54,690 nucleotides of DNA from Shewanella saliphila (lineage in GTDB: Bacteria; Pseudomonadota; Gammaproteobacteria; Enterobacterales; Shewanellaceae), in NCBI RefSeq assembly GCF_014648295.1, contig NZ_BMQV01000031.1:1-54690 (forward strand), given 5' to 3'. A program made the position numbers and the translations under genes. Numbering within the stretch: position 1 is the first letter of the stretch; every line of letters begins with the position of its first letter. This document shows positions 35,144 through 43,894 of the stretch, piece by piece. The notes below the pieces were generated by a model. The model ran no database searches. It worked only from the letters and a program-made list of their open reading frames with translations, and was not told the DNA's origin.

Positions 35144-35503
35144 TCTGGTGTGGGCGAAGCGCCACGACGTTAGTGGCCGCAGGCCATGAGTATAAAAGTA
35201 CAAAACAAACACCTGGATCCCGGCTCAAAAGCATTGCCGGGACGACGAGCGGGTTGCAACAGGCCTTTTGGCCCGTGCAGGGTGGAACCTTGCGATCTTC
35301 ATCTGGTGTGGGCGAAGCGCCACGACGTTAGTGGCCGCAGGCCATGAGTATAAAAGTACAAAACAAACACCTGGATCCCGGCTTAAAAGCATTGCCGGGA
35401 CGACGAGCGGGTTGCAACAGGCCTTTTGGCCCGTGCAGGGTGGAACCTTGCGATCTTAATTTGGTGTGGGTGAAGCGCCACGACGTTAGTGGCCGCAGGC
35501 TAT
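35144..35503. repeat. 158 bp tandem repeat (2 full copies plus a partial third)
   Basis: Units begin at 35144, 35302 and 35460 with TCTGGTGTGGGCGAAGCGCC or a variant; the third stops after about 44 bp. Each full unit contains the GGATCCCGGC...GCCGGGACGACG palindromic module and GGCCTTTTGGCC. The two full copies differ by only a few bases, so the duplication is recent. Confidence 0.85.
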
Positions 35504-35753
35504 AGCAGATATGATGGATCATCATATGACATGATCTCAATTTTGCAGATGCAGCAAAGTCTGCTTTTCATTAGTACAAGCTGTCGTTACCATAGGTTTG
35601 GTTTCTCTCAGGCTCTTGCAAATATCACAACGCAGGCCTTCGATATATATGCTGAAAAGTTCCATTGCAAAATTTGAACAAATCGACTCATCGTCGATAC
35701 GATGAGCCATCAAGTTGTGAACAAACCTTCTACTCAATTAACCAGGTATCCCT
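35504..35753. other. Region between the repeats and selO
   Basis: CTCATCG and CGATGAG (35687-35706) form a hairpin 48 bases upstream of selO that may be regulatory. A minus-strand frame (35737 to 35537) is open but not recognised as a gene. The selO promoter should lie here. Confidence 0.35.
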
Positions 35754-37505
35754 ATGACTAATCAACTGTCCCCGCAAAAAAACGCTACTGTCGAGACAGT
35801 GAAAGACCTTGCTAAATGGGCCAATTATTCGTTGATGAACACGCTTAAACGTGATCCTGATGCCACATCTCATGGTGCTGATCATAGGCCTAGGCAAGTA
35901 TTTTCGGGCCATTATGTTCCCGTTAATCCGACACCGATTGAAAACCCTGAATATGTCGCCCACAGCAGTACTTTTTTTAAAGAATTAGGTTTTGCTGACA
36001 GCATGGCGCAGTCGGATGATTTTATGCGTTTGTTCTCTGGTGATCTGTCTAATGTCCCTGAGCCAATGAGCAAGCTTGGTTGGGCATGTGGCTATGCGCT
36101 ATCGATTTATGGCACTGAGTACATTCAACAATGTCCGTTCCAAACCGGTAACGGGTACGGTGACGGCCGGGCGGTGTCTGTGCTTGAAGCCGTTATCAAT
36201 GGCAAGCGTTGGGAGATGCAACTTAAAGGGGGCGGACGTACGCCATATTGCCGCGGTGCAGATGGCCGCGCGGTATTGCGCTCAAGTGTACGTGAGTTTT
36301 TAGCCCAGGAGCACATGCATGCGCTGGGTGTACCTACGTCTCGCTCGCTGAGTTTATATGTTTCGAAAACCGAAACAGTGCAGCGCCCTTGGTACTCCGA
36401 AGGCTCGCGTGAGCAAGACCCCGATCGAATGATCACCGAAGCCGTGGCGATTTCAACACGTGTGGCACCGTCATTTATTCGGGTAGGGCAGCTTGAGCTT
36501 TTTGGCCGCCGCGCCCGCAAACATGAACACCCGCAAGCGATGGCAGAGCTTGAACAGCTGGTGCTGCACTTAATTGATCGTGAATACGCCGATGTTATCG
36601 ACCCTAACCTCTCCTTGCGCGATAAAGTGCTCAAGCTCGCAAGTGAGTTCCGTAGCCGTTTAACGTCATTGGTGGCTAACTGGGTGCGTGTGGGTTACTG
36701 CCAGGGTAACTTTAACAGCGATAACTGCGCTGCCGGTGGCTTTACTCTGGATTACGGCCCATTTGGTTTTTGCGATGTGTTTAACCCTCAATATCAACCG
36801 TGGACCGGCGGCGGCCAGCACTTTGCGTTTTTAAATCAAGACGCAGCCGCTGAGCGTAACTACTTGATGTTTTGCACCGCATTAAGTCCATTACTGGCAA
36901 ATGAAGCTGATGGTATAGATGGGCTTCAGCAATTGGTTAATGATTTTTCTACCGAGATGCAAACAAAAATGGAGCAGATGTGGGCGACTAAATTGGGGCT
37001 TAACCGCTTTAACGCGGCGCTATTTACTGAGCTTAGCACCCTGATGCAGCAAACCTCTGTTGATTACACAATGTTTTTCCGTGAACTTTCATCGTTGCCT
37101 GATGATATTGGGCCACTGACAAAAAGCTTTTACCGAGATGTATCGCAAGGGTCGCAAGGGCCGCAGGGGTTAGAGCAACGCTGGGTTGCATGGTTAGCTC
37201 AATGGCATTCGCTGCTAACCAGTGAGGCTAATAGTGATGACATTAGCGTATTGACTCGTAGCCGTGACGATATCGCCAAGCAGATGAAACAGGTTAACCC
37301 TAAGTACAGTTTGCGTGAATGGTTATTGGTGCCAGCTTACCAACAAGCGAGCCAGGGTGATTATACCTTGCTGCGTGAGCTGCAGGCTGTGATGACCGAT
37401 CCTTATGCCGAGCAATCTCAAGAAGTAGAGGACACCTTTTATCGCCTTAAGGCATCTGAATATTTTGCTATCGGTGGCTTGTCGCACTTGAGCTGCTCGT
37501 CATAA
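35754..37505 (+). CDS. selO: Protein adenylyltransferase SelO (YdiU) family
   Basis: SelO is a pseudokinase-fold enzyme that transfers AMP from ATP to protein Ser, Thr or Tyr, controlling redox proteins. Visible are [11 protein letters not shown] (137-147), the nucleotide loop [10 protein letters not shown] (156-165), RSSVREFL (176-183), NSDN and the metal-binding [11 protein letters not shown]. The protein ends SCSS, matching the conserved C-terminal redox Cys of bacterial SelO. At 583 residues it is about 100 longer than E. coli SelO, with extra sequence around 20-60 and 460-520. It belongs to a longer branch common in marine bacteria. It lies directly beyond the repeat island. Confidence 0.9.
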   Translation: MTNQLSPQKNATVETVKDLAKWANYSLMNTLKRDPDATSHGADHRPRQVFSGHYVPVNPTPIENPEYVAHSSTFFKELGFADSMAQSDDFMRLFSGDLSNVPEPMSKLGWACGYALSIYGTEYIQQCPFQTGNGYGDGRAVSVLEAVINGKRWEMQLKGGGRTPYCRGADGRAVLRSSVREFLAQEHMHALGVPTSRSLSLYVSKTETVQRPWYSEGSREQDPDRMITEAVAISTRVAPSFIRVGQLELFGRRARKHEHPQAMAELEQLVLHLIDREYADVIDPNLSLRDKVLKLASEFRSRLTSLVANWVRVGYCQGNFNSDNCAAGGFTLDYGPFGFCDVFNPQYQPWTGGGQHFAFLNQDAAAERNYLMFCTALSPLLANEADGIDGLQQLVNDFSTEMQTKMEQMWATKLGLNRFNAALFTELSTLMQQTSVDYTMFFRELSSLPDDIGPLTKSFYRDVSQGSQGPQGLEQRWVAWLAQWHSLLTSEANSDDISVLTRSRDDIAKQMKQVNPKYSLREWLLVPAYQQASQGDYTLLRELQAVMTDPYAEQSQEVEDTFYRLKASEYFAIGGLSHLSCSS

Positions 37506-37598
37506 CGCTGAGTTAACTTGTCGGATTTAACAGCTGTGATACTCAATGCACTTTTGGGTTCTTCTCAAGCTAATTGAAGCTCTGTAGTGTGATTGCCA

Positions 37599-37723
37599 TT
37601 AGCTTAAAATGGCTAAATGTTAATATTTAGCCATTAACGGCTAAATCTATCGGTAAGGCTTGTGCTCTTAATCGCTATTAGCCAAAAAAGGCTAAATTTG
37701 CATTATTAGCCGAAAGTGGCTAA
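37599..37723. promoter_or_regulatory. Four TTAGCC-N6-GGCTAA palindromes, probable operator array
   Basis: Sites are at 37599-37616 (one mismatch in the left arm), 37627-37644, 37678-37695 and 37706-37723. Centre-to-centre spacing is 28, 51 and 28 bp, so the sites form two equal pairs about five helical turns apart. The last ends 33 bases before the SatD-like start codon. The arms are exact inverted repeats, as for a dimeric helix-turn-helix protein, and the SatD-like protein itself is the obvious candidate. Confidence 0.8.
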
Positions 37724-37756
37724 ATTGGTATCAGTCTGCAAACAAAGGAGCCTTGT

Positions 37757-38407
37757 GTGGAGTCTACTTATAAACCGATAGCGGTGATTGTTGGCGATGT
37801 TGTTGACTCAACCAAGCTTACATCAGCCCAATTTGAGCAACTACTTGAACGCATTAAAATAATACAGACATGGATCAGCGAAGGGCATAGCGCCAATGCG
37901 CACAGTATTGAGCGCGGAGATGAGTTTCAGTCTGTGGTGCATGATATTGAAAATGCCTTGAGATATACCATTATCTACCGCATTGGCATTAAAGCGCTGG
38001 GTAAAGCCTTTGATAGTCGGATTAGTTTTGCCATTGCCGCCAATGCCGATTTACGTGAGTCGGTGTCTGAGTCGATGGGGCCTGCATTTGTGCTTTCTGG
38101 CCGAGGGCTCAGTAGCCTTAAAAATGACCAGTTATTGTTCAGCTCTGATAGGATCACGCTCACTGAGTACTTTGATTTACTGTTTAAATACCTTGATAAA
38201 CAACTGACCGAGTTAACCGCGCGCCAATGCGAAGTCATGTTGCCCATGCTTCGCACCAATCAAGGATTGTCGATCAGTGAATTAGCAGAACAGCTTGATG
38301 TGGCGACGGCCACTGCCAGTAAGTCACTTAAAGCGTCAGGTTGGCCATTGATCAACGAGCTAAACCATCGGTTTATGGAGAAAGTTGCGGGGCTCAAGTA
38401 TGTTTGA
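37757..38407 (+). CDS. SatD-family protein with C-terminal helix-turn-helix
   Basis: The GTG at 37757 follows AAAGGAG, giving 216 residues. The N-terminal part (IAVIVGDVVDSTKL and IERGDEFQSVV) resembles the SatD family and distantly the palm of nucleotide cyclase-like domains. The C-terminus (LSISELAEQLDVATATASKSLKASGW) is a helix-turn-helix. The four-site palindrome array just upstream suggests autoregulation. It overlaps the DUF3307 gene by 8 bases, implying co-translation. SatD/DUF3307 pairs recur in bacteria, but their role is unknown; the pair could sense a nucleotide and control a membrane protein. Confidence 0.8.
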   Translation: MESTYKPIAVIVGDVVDSTKLTSAQFEQLLERIKIIQTWISEGHSANAHSIERGDEFQSVVHDIENALRYTIIYRIGIKALGKAFDSRISFAIAANADLRESVSESMGPAFVLSGRGLSSLKNDQLLFSSDRITLTEYFDLLFKYLDKQLTELTARQCEVMLPMLRTNQGLSISELAEQLDVATATASKSLKASGWPLINELNHRFMEKVAGLKYV

Positions 38408-39278
38408 TTTTTTCGGCGTGCTCATTCCATTTTTATTTATTCACATCATTTGTGACTTTTATCTTCAACCCGATCGCTGGGTTGAGGCTAAAAAAGCACA
38501 CACTTACCGTTCACCTGAGCTTTACTATCACTCACTTTTACATGGAGTAGGTTTAATACTGCCAGCATTAACCCTGGGCATAGATTGGCGTTCAACGGTT
38601 TGCTTAGTTGTGATTGTTGCCGTGACGCATTTTGTTATCGATTTATGGAAAGTGACCACACCCAAGGGTGATAAGTTAGCCTACTTTGTGATTGATCAGG
38701 CTTTGCATGTGTTGGTACTGGTAGCGATTGCGTTTCATGTGGCAAATGGTGCATCGATTGAGGCCGTGTTAACGCATAAGCACTTTTCAGATGGGGTGTT
38801 AGTGATGTTTGCTTACTTGCTTATCCTAAAGCCAACCTCAATTGTGATAGGTGCTGTATTGAGTAAATATCCTATCGTTAACTCAGTGGAAGATACTGGT
38901 GTAAATGTAAATACTTCAGTAAATGTCGACACCATGGAAGCTAACGATGCTGCAGCTGATCCGGTTGCTGCGGTTGCTAAAGTGACAACCGCTAGCCCTG
39001 TTAACGCTGAGGCGACAAATGTCAGTGGTCTGGTTGCCGGTGGCGAGTTGATTGGTTACCTAGAACGATTATTAATACTGACGTTTACGCTGGTGGGCAG
39101 CTATGCCGCAGTGGGCTTTGTATTAGCCGCCAAGTCGATATTCAGGTTTGGTGAATTAAATCAATCAGCTAACCGCAGCATGACAGAGTATGTATTGATT
39201 GGTTCGTTATTGTCGGTGGTGATCACCACTCTGATCGGGGCAGTAGTTTCATTGGGTTTAGGGATAAAACTGAAATAA
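38400..39278 (+). CDS. DUF3307 membrane protein
   Basis: From the ATG at 38400, inside the end of the SatD gene, the protein has 292 residues. The N-terminus FLFIHIICDFYLQPDRW with HTYRSPELYYHSLLHG and VTHFVIDLWKV is the DUF3307 domain, with conserved His and Asp in membrane segments that look like a buried metal or catalytic site. A soluble Val/Ala/Thr-rich linker (about 165-215) separates it from two C-terminal membrane segments. Function is unknown. Coupling to the SatD-like gene is its clearest context. Confidence 0.8.
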   Translation: MFDFFGVLIPFLFIHIICDFYLQPDRWVEAKKAHTYRSPELYYHSLLHGVGLILPALTLGIDWRSTVCLVVIVAVTHFVIDLWKVTTPKGDKLAYFVIDQALHVLVLVAIAFHVANGASIEAVLTHKHFSDGVLVMFAYLLILKPTSIVIGAVLSKYPIVNSVEDTGVNVNTSVNVDTMEANDAAADPVAAVAKVTTASPVNAEATNVSGLVAGGELIGYLERLLILTFTLVGSYAAVGFVLAAKSIFRFGELNQSANRSMTEYVLIGSLLSVVITTLIGAVVSLGLGIKLK

Positions 39279-39924
39279 ATAACCTGATCACGGTGTTACT
39301 ACCACAGCAGAAAAAACCGCAAAAAAAAGCCTCTAAATCTATAGAGGCCCGATAATCTTATGCAGATTAAAAGCGATACCTATAATCAGCGTTTATCCCC
39401 ATTCCCATAACAGATAGACGCTGAGTATAGTCACCAAGCATTGTGTAGACAGTTGATTATATTTAATTAAGCTTAATGTCATTTCAATCAAGTCATTTTT
39501 AATCAAAATTAAATTCAGCCATAAATACAAGCAAACAATGCCAAAGCGTTGTACCCGCTAGATTAACATCAGTGTGAATAAGTCCATTTAGCAATATTGT
39601 AAAAGGGGGAAGTCACTGACGTCATCATTAGATCAATTTTGCAAAAACTATGTAAAAGTCACAATCATAAAAGCACTATCTGCGACATTGTGTCGCAGGA
39701 CCGCATAAAGTAGAGGTCGAAAATTGCACGATAATGTCATTATTGTCGATCTATTCACCATAAAAATGAAAAAGTCTGTCGCGATATTTGCTAAATAAGC
39801 ACTACATTTTATAAGGGTATAAGCATACATTGTTGGTTCGATGATAAGTCGTTAGCCATTAACTTGAGTGAAAACTGTTTGCCTCGTTAATGAGTAATAA
39901 CGCGTTTGGGGAACATACTACCTT
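39279..39924. other. Long intergenic region upstream of lldE
   Basis: No gene is recognised in these 646 bp. GCCTCTA/TAGAGGC at 39329-39348 is a hairpin just after an A tract, probably a transcript end. CTGCGACA and TGTCGCAG with a 3-base loop at 39680-39698 is a possible operator 227 bp before lldE. TGACGTCA at 39617 is a short palindrome. The lldEFG promoter must lie here. Confidence 0.4.
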
Positions 39925-40671
39925 ATGAAAATAGCTCTATTTATTCCGTGCTTAGTCAATCAGATGATGCCTGATGTTGCGATAGCCACTTTGAACTTGT
40001 TAGAAAAACTGGGGCACCAGGTCATTTTTCCGCAAGGGCAAACCTGTTGTGGCCAGCCAATGACCAATTCTGGTTGTTTTGATGAAGCCAAAAAAACCAC
40101 GCTTAAATTGCTTAATGCCTTTAAAGGTGTCGAGTGTGACGCCATTGTGTGTCCTGCTGCGAGTTGCCTTGTGGCAGCCAAAGAAAACTTTCATGAGTTT
40201 GACAGCAGTAAAGAGGCTCAAGAGGTAATTAATAAACTCTATGAGTTAACCGAGTTTCTGCATGATGTTGCGCCAATTGACCATTTTGCACGACCAATAA
40301 CCAAAAAAATCAGTCTGCAAATGAGCTGTCACGGCATCCGTATGCTCAACTTAGCCACGCCAACAGAAGAAATGGGTAAACAACGCTTTAATAAAGTCGA
40401 GGCTGTATTAGGCAAGATTGCAGGGCTCGAGATTGTTTATCCGGCACGTATTGATGAATGTTGCGGCTTTGGCGGAACATTTGCGGTTGATGAGGGCGCC
40501 GTGTCGGCCAAAATGGGTAAAGATAAAGCTCAGGCTCACGCCGCAACCGGGGCCCAATATGCTGTGGGTTTTGATCCCTCATGTTTACTGCATTTAGACG
40601 GCATGATCCGCCGCCAATTACTGCCTATTGAAACCCGCCATATTGCTCAAATCATTAACGATGCCCTGTAG
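39925..40671 (+). CDS. lldE: L-lactate dehydrogenase complex subunit LldE/LutA (CCG-domain protein)
   Basis: The 248-residue protein has two cysteine-rich CCG domains: TCCGQPMTNSGC (near 40-51) and DECCGFGGTF (near 177-186), plus CPAASC and MSCHGIR, which bind iron-sulfur clusters in this family. With LldF and LldG it forms the cytoplasmic, membrane-associated complex that oxidises L-lactate to pyruvate and passes electrons to quinones. It is first in a three-gene unit with 8 bp to the next gene. In Shewanella a D-lactate dehydrogenase gene often lies alongside, but none is in this window. Confidence 0.92.
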   Translation: MKIALFIPCLVNQMMPDVAIATLNLLEKLGHQVIFPQGQTCCGQPMTNSGCFDEAKKTTLKLLNAFKGVECDAIVCPAASCLVAAKENFHEFDSSKEAQEVINKLYELTEFLHDVAPIDHFARPITKKISLQMSCHGIRMLNLATPTEEMGKQRFNKVEAVLGKIAGLEIVYPARIDECCGFGGTFAVDEGAVSAKMGKDKAQAHAATGAQYAVGFDPSCLLHLDGMIRRQLLPIETRHIAQIINDAL

Positions 40672-40679
40672 GAGATACC

Positions 40680-42068
40680 ATGACTGAATTATATTCTGCA
40701 TCTGGCTCAAAGGTGCATGCACATAAAGCGGATATATTTTGCCGTGATGAAACCCGCGTCGATTGGCACTCAAAAGCCTTATGGCTATTGCGTGAAAAGC
40801 GTGACCGTGCAGCGGCGAGTATTCCTGAATGGGAACAATTAAGACAACTTGGCTCAGAGCTTAAGCTGCATACCTTAACTCACCTAACAGATTACCTGCA
40901 GCAGTTTGAACAACAATGCCAAGCCAATGGCATTGTGGTGCATTGGGCCAAAGATGGCCAAGAGCATAACCAAATTGTATTGAATATTTTGGCAACACAT
41001 CAGGTTAAGCGTTTAGTTAAATCTAAGTCGATGCTCACCGAAGAATGCCACATGAACCCGTTTTTAGAACAACACGGTATTGAAGTGGTGGATACCGATT
41101 TGGGTGAACGGATTATCCAGTTAGCTAACATGCCGCCATCGCACATTGTGGTGCCTGCCATTCACATGAAAAAACAAGAAGTGGGCGATTTGTTTCATCA
41201 ACAATTGGGCACTAAAAAGGGTGAGTCAGACCCATTGTATTTAACCCGGGCTGCACGAGCTCATTTAAGAGAGAAGTTTTTAACGGCCGATGCGGCGATG
41301 ACAGGCGTGAATATGGCCATTGCAGACCAAGGCGCGGTTGTGGTGTGCACTAACGAAGGCAATGCCGATATGGGTGCCAACTTGCCTAAATTGCAACTGC
41401 ATTCAATGGGTATCGACAAAGTGGTGCCAAATATGGATGCCGCAGGAGTATTGCTGCGTACCTTAGCGCGTAATGCGACAGGGCAACCGATTACCACCTA
41501 TTCATCATTTTACCGTGGTCCGCAACAAGACGGCGAGATGCACGTGATTATTGTTGATAATGGTCGCACAGAAATGATGAAGGATAAGATATTAGCCGAA
41601 TCATTAAAATGTATCCGCTGCGGTGGTTGTTTAAATACATGTCCGGTTTATCGCCGCTCTGGTGGTTACAGTTATAACTACACCATCCCAGGGCCTATTG
41701 GTATTGCGGTGGGGGCAAAAGAGGATTCAACCCATTCAATCCCGTGGGCCTGCACCTTATGTGGCAGTTGCACTTATGTGTGCCCAACCAAAGTGCCGTT
41801 AGATAAGATTATTGCCCATCACCGTCGTCTTAAAGCCGAAAGTAAAACCTTACCGTATGGCAAAAGTGGCTACATGCCTTTGGTGGGCCGTTTTATGGCC
41901 AGTGACACCATGATGAATACATCAATGTCTGCGGCAAGACTGGCTTTGCGTGTGTTACCCGGTAGCTTGCTTAAACCATTCAGTGGTGCCTGGGGTAAAT
42001 ATCGCGAATTGCCTGTTGCACCAGAGTCAAGCTTTGCCACTTGGTATGCTAAAAATCGGAGCCGTTAA
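40680..42068 (+). CDS. lldF: L-lactate dehydrogenase complex iron-sulfur subunit LldF/LutB
   Basis: At 462 residues it combines the LUD domain (ADQGAVVVCTNEGNADMG near 222-239) with two 4Fe-4S motifs, CIRCGGCLNTCPVYR and CTLCGSCTYVCPTKVP, in the C-terminal third. It relays electrons within the LldEFG complex. AGGAG lies upstream of its ATG. It is one base from lldG. Confidence 0.94.
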   Translation: MTELYSASGSKVHAHKADIFCRDETRVDWHSKALWLLREKRDRAAASIPEWEQLRQLGSELKLHTLTHLTDYLQQFEQQCQANGIVVHWAKDGQEHNQIVLNILATHQVKRLVKSKSMLTEECHMNPFLEQHGIEVVDTDLGERIIQLANMPPSHIVVPAIHMKKQEVGDLFHQQLGTKKGESDPLYLTRAARAHLREKFLTADAAMTGVNMAIADQGAVVVCTNEGNADMGANLPKLQLHSMGIDKVVPNMDAAGVLLRTLARNATGQPITTYSSFYRGPQQDGEMHVIIVDNGRTEMMKDKILAESLKCIRCGGCLNTCPVYRRSGGYSYNYTIPGPIGIAVGAKEDSTHSIPWACTLCGSCTYVCPTKVPLDKIIAHHRRLKAESKTLPYGKSGYMPLVGRFMASDTMMNTSMSAARLALRVLPGSLLKPFSGAWGKYRELPVAPESSFATWYAKNRSR

Positions 42069-42069
42069 T

Positions 42070-42633
42070 ATGTCGAGTAAAAACAGTATTTTATCAGCGT
42101 TATCACAATCAGCATTAACCGCTCATCCAATGCCCAACATTGAGGTGGAAGTGACACCTCAGCCATTAGTTGAAACCTTTGCAGCAAGCCTGGTTACGGT
42201 AGCAGGTGAGTTACATCAACACGGTGGTTTGGCGGCATTACAAGCCAAAGTCGATGAATTAATGGCGCAAAAATTACAAGTGTTGTCGTTAGTTGAAGGG
42301 GTGAGTGGTAATCGACAAGTGCCAAATACTGCTCATGAACTGGCTGATATTGATTATGCCATTTTAGCGGGGGAGTTAGGTGTTGCTGAAAACGGCGCAA
42401 TTTGGGTGAGCCAAACGCAGCACCGGGTGACCCCTTTTATTTGCGAGAATTTGATTTTAGCCCTGCCTGAAAAGGCTCTGGTGGCCAATATGCATCAAGC
42501 GGTTAACCAGGTGTCTTTGGCGCAAGGGGCGCTCGGCGTGTTTGTGGCTGGCCCATCTAAAACGGCTGATATTGAACAAGCACTGGTCGTGGGCGCACAT
42601 GGCGCATGCAGCCTGCAGGTGTATTTGTATTAG
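42070..42633 (+). CDS. lldG: L-lactate dehydrogenase complex subunit LldG/LutC
   Basis: The ATG at 42070 with GGAG upstream gives 187 residues; the longer frame overlaps lldF without reason. It is a LUD-domain protein: LADIDYAILAGELGVAENGAIWV near 108-130 and LGVFVAGPSKTADIEQALVVGAHG near the C-terminus. It completes the lactate oxidation complex. It is last in the unit. Confidence 0.92.
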   Translation: MSSKNSILSALSQSALTAHPMPNIEVEVTPQPLVETFAASLVTVAGELHQHGGLAALQAKVDELMAQKLQVLSLVEGVSGNRQVPNTAHELADIDYAILAGELGVAENGAIWVSQTQHRVTPFICENLILALPEKALVANMHQAVNQVSLAQGALGVFVAGPSKTADIEQALVVGAHGACSLQVYLY

Positions 42634-42667
42634 TGTTATCCGGGTAAATAAATCGGTGCAAGGCAGA

Positions 42668-42691
42668 CTGATGTTGGGTGACTAACATCAG
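42668..42691. terminator. Hairpin between convergent lldG and LysR genes
   Basis: CTGATGTT and AACATCAG form an 8 bp stem with an 8-base loop. No strong T tract follows, so it is a weak candidate. Confidence 0.4.
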
Positions 42692-42762
42692 CCACTCACA
42701 ATAAGTGCTTTGCACCACTTTTGCACCACTTTTACACCCATATGTCTGTTTGTGCCAGAGTG

Positions 42763-43662
42763 TTAAAATAAATCAAAAATACTGACACAACGCTGTTGAA
42801 TAAACTCAATAAACAGTTTTACTTTTAACGGTTGTTGGCGGCGTTGATGATATAAAATACTGATCCTGCGATGCTCTCCAGCCCAATCTGGTAATACTCT
42901 AACCAGTTCGCCTTGCTCAAGCTGCGGCTTAACAAACAACGCGGGCCCATACAAAATCCCACCATCTGCCACCGTGGCTTTAACCGCGGCATGGATATCG
43001 CCTAAGGTCAGTTTCGCTGGGCCGTCATAGTAAAATTCTTGACCATTTTTATGTGTAAGGCTCCAATTAAACAGTGGCCACACTTTAATCAAAGGGAACT
43101 GAATTAATTGCTGTGGATGACGTAACTCGGTCAACTGTTCGGCAAAATTGGCAGAGGCGTATAAGCCATAATCCAGCACACCTAGCGATGTCGACACCCA
43201 GGAGGAGTCGGGTTGAGCACCACCGACAATGGCCACATCAACACCTTCATCAATCAAATCAATAGTGCTGTTATTTTGCGTCACATGCAGCTGTATATGT
43301 GGATGTAACTTAGAAAAATCGTTTATTGCATCAATCAGGATCATCGACGTAATCGAGATTGGCGTACAGATCCGTAAAGTCGACTGTTGCTCATTAATAT
43401 GATTTGCAGATAACTGGTCAAATTGCGCAACGAGTTGATGATAACGGTCAAACAGCGCGCCGCCTTCTTCTGTTAAGCGTAATTTGCGTGTGCTGCGCAT
43501 GATCAGCTGAGTATTCAGATTACGTTCTAATTTGCTGATCTTTCGGCTAACGGTCGCGACGGGTAATTGTAATGCAGTTGCAGCAGGCGAAAAACCACCG
43601 GCATTAACCACATGAATGAATAAATGAATCAGCTCTAATTGTGGGCCTGATGGCTGGGTCAT
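42763..43662 (-). CDS. LysR-family transcriptional regulator
   Basis: The second ATG (43662) is chosen because AAGGA lies six bases upstream, whereas for 43668 it would be too close. The product of 299 residues has LELIHLFIHVVNAGGFSPAATAL and PVATVSRKISKLERNLNTQL as the DNA-binding part, then an effector domain. It lies between lldEFG and the propionate regulator and is divergent from the latter. Target is unknown. Confidence 0.85.
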   Translation of the reverse strand: MTQPSGPQLELIHLFIHVVNAGGFSPAATALQLPVATVSRKISKLERNLNTQLIMRSTRKLRLTEEGGALFDRYHQLVAQFDQLSANHINEQQSTLRICTPISITSMILIDAINDFSKLHPHIQLHVTQNNSTIDLIDEGVDVAIVGGAQPDSSWVSTSLGVLDYGLYASANFAEQLTELRHPQQLIQFPLIKVWPLFNWSLTHKNGQEFYYDGPAKLTLGDIHAAVKATVADGGILYGPALFVKPQLEQGELVRVLPDWAGEHRRISILYHQRRQQPLKVKLFIEFIQQRCVSIFDLF

Positions 43663-43790
43663 ACGCATTCCTTGTCGTGTAGCTAGGTTGATCTGTTAGG
43701 CAGGATATTGGTCATCATCTTAGCATGCATTACTCATTAGAGATGCGAGCCAAACACCTGTTAAGCGTTAATCTCATCATTAAATACACT

Positions 43791-43800
43791 TTGTCGACAA
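43791..43800. promoter_or_regulatory. TTGTCGACAA site 1 upstream of the GntR gene
   Basis: This perfect 10 bp palindrome fits the operator form of FadR-type GntR proteins (GT and AC half-sites around a short centre). An identical copy lies 53 bp further on and a third within the regulator gene. Confidence 0.75.
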
Positions 43801-43843
43801 TAAGTGGGCTTTTATGGTTGTTTTATGTTCTAAACTTGCTATA

Positions 43844-43853
43844 TTGTCGACAA
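43844..43853. promoter_or_regulatory. TTGTCGACAA site 2 upstream of the GntR gene
   Basis: This identical palindrome lies 41 bases before the GntR start codon, where it could overlap the promoter and mediate autoregulation. Confidence 0.8.
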
Positions 43854-43894
43854 CTTGGTGTTAATTATTCTATTTATATGTTCAAGGTATCACT

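Noticed and set aside
27940..35503. CRISPR array
   Set aside because: Repeats are long, few and unevenly spaced, without uniform spacers or cas genes.
35537..35737. Minus-strand open frame of 66 codons upstream of selO
   Set aside because: No ribosome site or family resemblance, and it covers the likely selO promoter and hairpin.
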